Positions 4,496 through 6,096 of a DNA stretch of 6,096 bases are shown one piece after another; the first letter of the stretch is position 1, and each line of letters starts with the position of its first letter. The translations under genes were made by a program, and so were the position numbers. The stretch is from positions 3,338 to 9,433 of the forward strand of contig ONVG01000180.1 in the NCBI GenBank assembly GCA_900321195.1, given 5' to 3'. The notes beneath the pieces were generated by a model. It searched no databases, was not told the origin of the DNA, and worked only from the letters and a program-made list of their open reading frames with translations. This DNA comes from an uncultured Eubacteriales bacterium (GTDB lineage: Bacteria; Bacillota; Clostridia; Oscillospirales; Acutalibacteraceae).

Positions 4496-6096
4496 ATGCA
4501 AAAGCATGACGGAGAGAAATATTACATCACAACACCGATATACTATCCTTCGGGTAATCCGCATATCGGTCACTGCTACACCACTACAGCATGTGATTCT
4601 ATAGCAAGATACAGACGCATGCAGGGCTATGATGTCATGTTCCTTACGGGAACGGATGAGCATGGACTGAAGATAGAACAGAAAGCGGCTGAACTTGGCG
4701 TTACACCAAAACAGTATGTTGATGATATAGTCCTTATCTTCAAAAAGCTCTGGAAATTCATGAACATAAACTATGACAGATACATCCGCACAACAGACGA
4801 TTATCATGTAGAGGCTGTTCAGAAGATATTCAAGGCTCTTTATGACAAGGGCTATATTTACAAGGGCGAATACAAGGGAAAATATTGTACTCCCTGTGAA
4901 AGCTTCTGGACTGAATCACAGCTTATCGACGGAAAATGTCCCGAATGCGGACGTGAAGTCACCGAGGCAAAGGAAGAGGCTTATTTCTTTAAAATGTCTC
5001 CCTTTGCAGACAGGATAGAAAAGCTCCTTACCGAAACAGATTATTTACAGCCGAAAACACGAGCTGTCGAGCTTGTAAACAACTTTATAAAGCCCGGTCT
5101 TGAAGACCTCTGTGTTTCGAGAACAAGCTTCAAATGGGGAATACCCGTTACCTTTGACCCTGAGCATGTTGTTTATGTATGGATAGACGCTCTTTCAAAC
5201 TATATAACCGCTCTCGGCTACGGAAATGAACATTATAATGACTATGATAAATTCTGGCCGGCAGATGTCCACATGGTAGCAAAGGATATCATGCGTTTCC
5301 ATGCGATAATATGGCCTGCTATGCTCATGGCTCTTGAGCTTCCGCTTCCCAAGCATCTTGCCGTACACGGCTGGATAACCTTTAACGGTCAGAAAATGAG
5401 CAAGTCTCTCGGAAATGTCGTAGACCCGTTCATACTCGGCGAGCGTTACGGCGCTGACGCTATCAGATATCACATACTCAGAGAAATGGCTCTCGGCGCA
5501 GACAGCTCATTCTCAAACGAGATAATGATCAACCGCATAAACTCCGACCTTGCAAACGGTCTCGGAAACCTTGTTTCAAGAACCGTCGCTATGGCTGAGA
5601 AGTATTTCGGCGGCACACTTCCGGAGCAGCAGGAAAGCGGAGAATTTGATGATGACCTTATAGCTCAGGCAGCTGCACTAACTGATATCGTTGACAGCTT
5701 TATCGATAAAACACAGATAAACAATGCTCTTGCAGAGATATTCAAGGTAGTTTCAAGAGCAAACAAATATATTGACGAAACTGCCCCCTGGATACTTGCA
5801 AAGGATGAGAGCAAAAAGCCAAGACTTGCAAGAGTGCTTTACAATCTTCTTGAAACTATAAGAATATGCTCAACACTCTTATCGGCGTTCATGCCTACAA
5901 CTATGCCGGAGGTATGGAGACAGATAGGCGCGGACGAGACAACTGCCGTTTATGAAAAAACATCCGAATTCGGTGTACTTCCGAGAACCGTAACAGTACA
6001 CAAGGGAGATATCATTTTCCCAAGAATAGATGTTGAAAAGGAAATAGAAGAGCTTAACAAGATAATCGGCTCACAGAAGGAAGAACCCAAGGCCGA
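4496..6096 (+). CDS. metG: Methionyl-tRNA synthetase (3' end beyond window)
   Basis: A class I cytoplasmic aminoacyl-tRNA synthetase that joins methionine to tRNA-Met and initiator tRNA, using ATP. The window holds 533 codons with no stop, so the C-terminus is cut off. Visible in order: the catalytic start YYITTPIYYPSGNPHIGH (residues 9-26) with the HIGH motif at 23-26; a connective-peptide zinc knuckle with Cys131, Cys134, Cys148 and Cys151; WIDALSNY (229-236); the KMSKS loop (300-304); and the helical anticodon-binding domain, where ANKYIDETAPW ends in Trp432, the family's conserved tryptophan. One four-cysteine cluster fits the Bacillus/Clostridium type. The last visible residues (EELNKIIGSQKEEPKA) look like the linker before the C-terminal EMAP-like tRNA-binding/dimerisation domain, if present. 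AGGAGG lies 9 bases before the ATG; an earlier ATG at 4488 stops after two codons. Confidence 0.97.
   Translation, partial: MQKHDGEKYYITTPIYYPSGNPHIGHCYTTTACDSIARYRRMQGYDVMFLTGTDEHGLKIEQKAAELGVTPKQYVDDIVLIFKKLWKFMNINYDRYIRTTDDYHVEAVQKIFKALYDKGYIYKGEYKGKYCTPCESFWTESQLIDGKCPECGREVTEAKEEAYFFKMSPFADRIEKLLTETDYLQPKTRAVELVNNFIKPGLEDLCVSRTSFKWGIPVTFDPEHVVYVWIDALSNYITALGYGNEHYNDYDKFWPADVHMVAKDIMRFHAIIWPAMLMALELPLPKHLAVHGWITFNGQKMSKSLGNVVDPFILGERYGADAIRYHILREMALGADSSFSNEIMINRINSDLANGLGNLVSRTVAMAEKYFGGTLPEQQESGEFDDDLIAQAAALTDIVDSFIDKTQINNALAEIFKVVSRANKYIDETAPWILAKDESKKPRLARVLYNLLETIRICSTLLSAFMPTTMPEVWRQIGADETTAVYEKTSEFGVLPRTVTVHKGDIIFPRIDVEKEIEELNKIIGSQKEEPKA

Noticed and set aside
4394..4807. Minus-strand frame across the metG start
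   Set aside because: It covers the metG promoter, ribosome site and HIGH motif in antisense and has no expression signals of its own.
1..6096. CRISPR arrays, tRNA or rRNA genes, phage or defence genes
   Set aside because: No regularly spaced repeats, no tRNA-like cloverleaf and no rRNA core sequence were seen on either strand. All sizeable coding regions are accounted for by the listed genes.

Overview
The window looks like chromosomal DNA of a low-to-mid GC Gram-positive anaerobe of the class Clostridia, most likely a Ruminococcus-type Oscillospiraceae. This is inferred from heavy use of ATA and AGA codons, Shine-Dalgarno-led genes with sigma-A-type promoters, a DUF6106-type membrane protein (a family I associate with Firmicutes) and the style of the pyridoxamine kinase and MetG. 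No sequence search was possible.

Layout. Positions 1-146 hold a compact set of hairpins that resembles the right end (and omega-RNA 3' region) of an IS200/IS605-type, TnpB-associated element. It lies between two copies of an 11-bp direct repeat, and no transposase is visible. Leftward from 974 to 147 runs a complete pyridoxal/pyridoxamine kinase gene. It is divergent from a rightward gene (1141-1848) for a two-helix membrane protein with a charged tail; both have recognisable promoters in the shared 166-bp gap. After a terminator come a bifunctional NAD(P)H-hydrate repair enzyme gene (1918-3345) and, closely behind it, a small lipoprotein gene (3375-3854). The pair probably forms one operon ending in a bidirectional terminator at 3863-3906. 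A small orphan gene (95 codons, 4230-3943) runs leftward into that terminator from its own strong promoter. A stand-alone rightward terminator (4310-4337) and a promoter then precede metG (4496 onward), which is cut by the window end after 533 codons.

Function. Three genes are housekeeping: vitamin B6 salvage, repair of damaged NAD(P)H, and charging of tRNA-Met. They are mostly separate transcription units rather than one pathway. The main anomaly is in the NAD(P)H-hydrate repair gene. Its dehydratase domain reads normally up to the T-G-N motif near residue 440. It then loses the family's GSGD catalytic segment and runs out of frame, while a recognisable family C-terminus survives in another frame up to 3359. 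This is best explained by a deletion with a frameshift, or by an assembly error. I did not find a convincing wholly new system here. The mobile-element remnant, the broken repair enzyme and the orphan 95-residue gene deserve the closest look.
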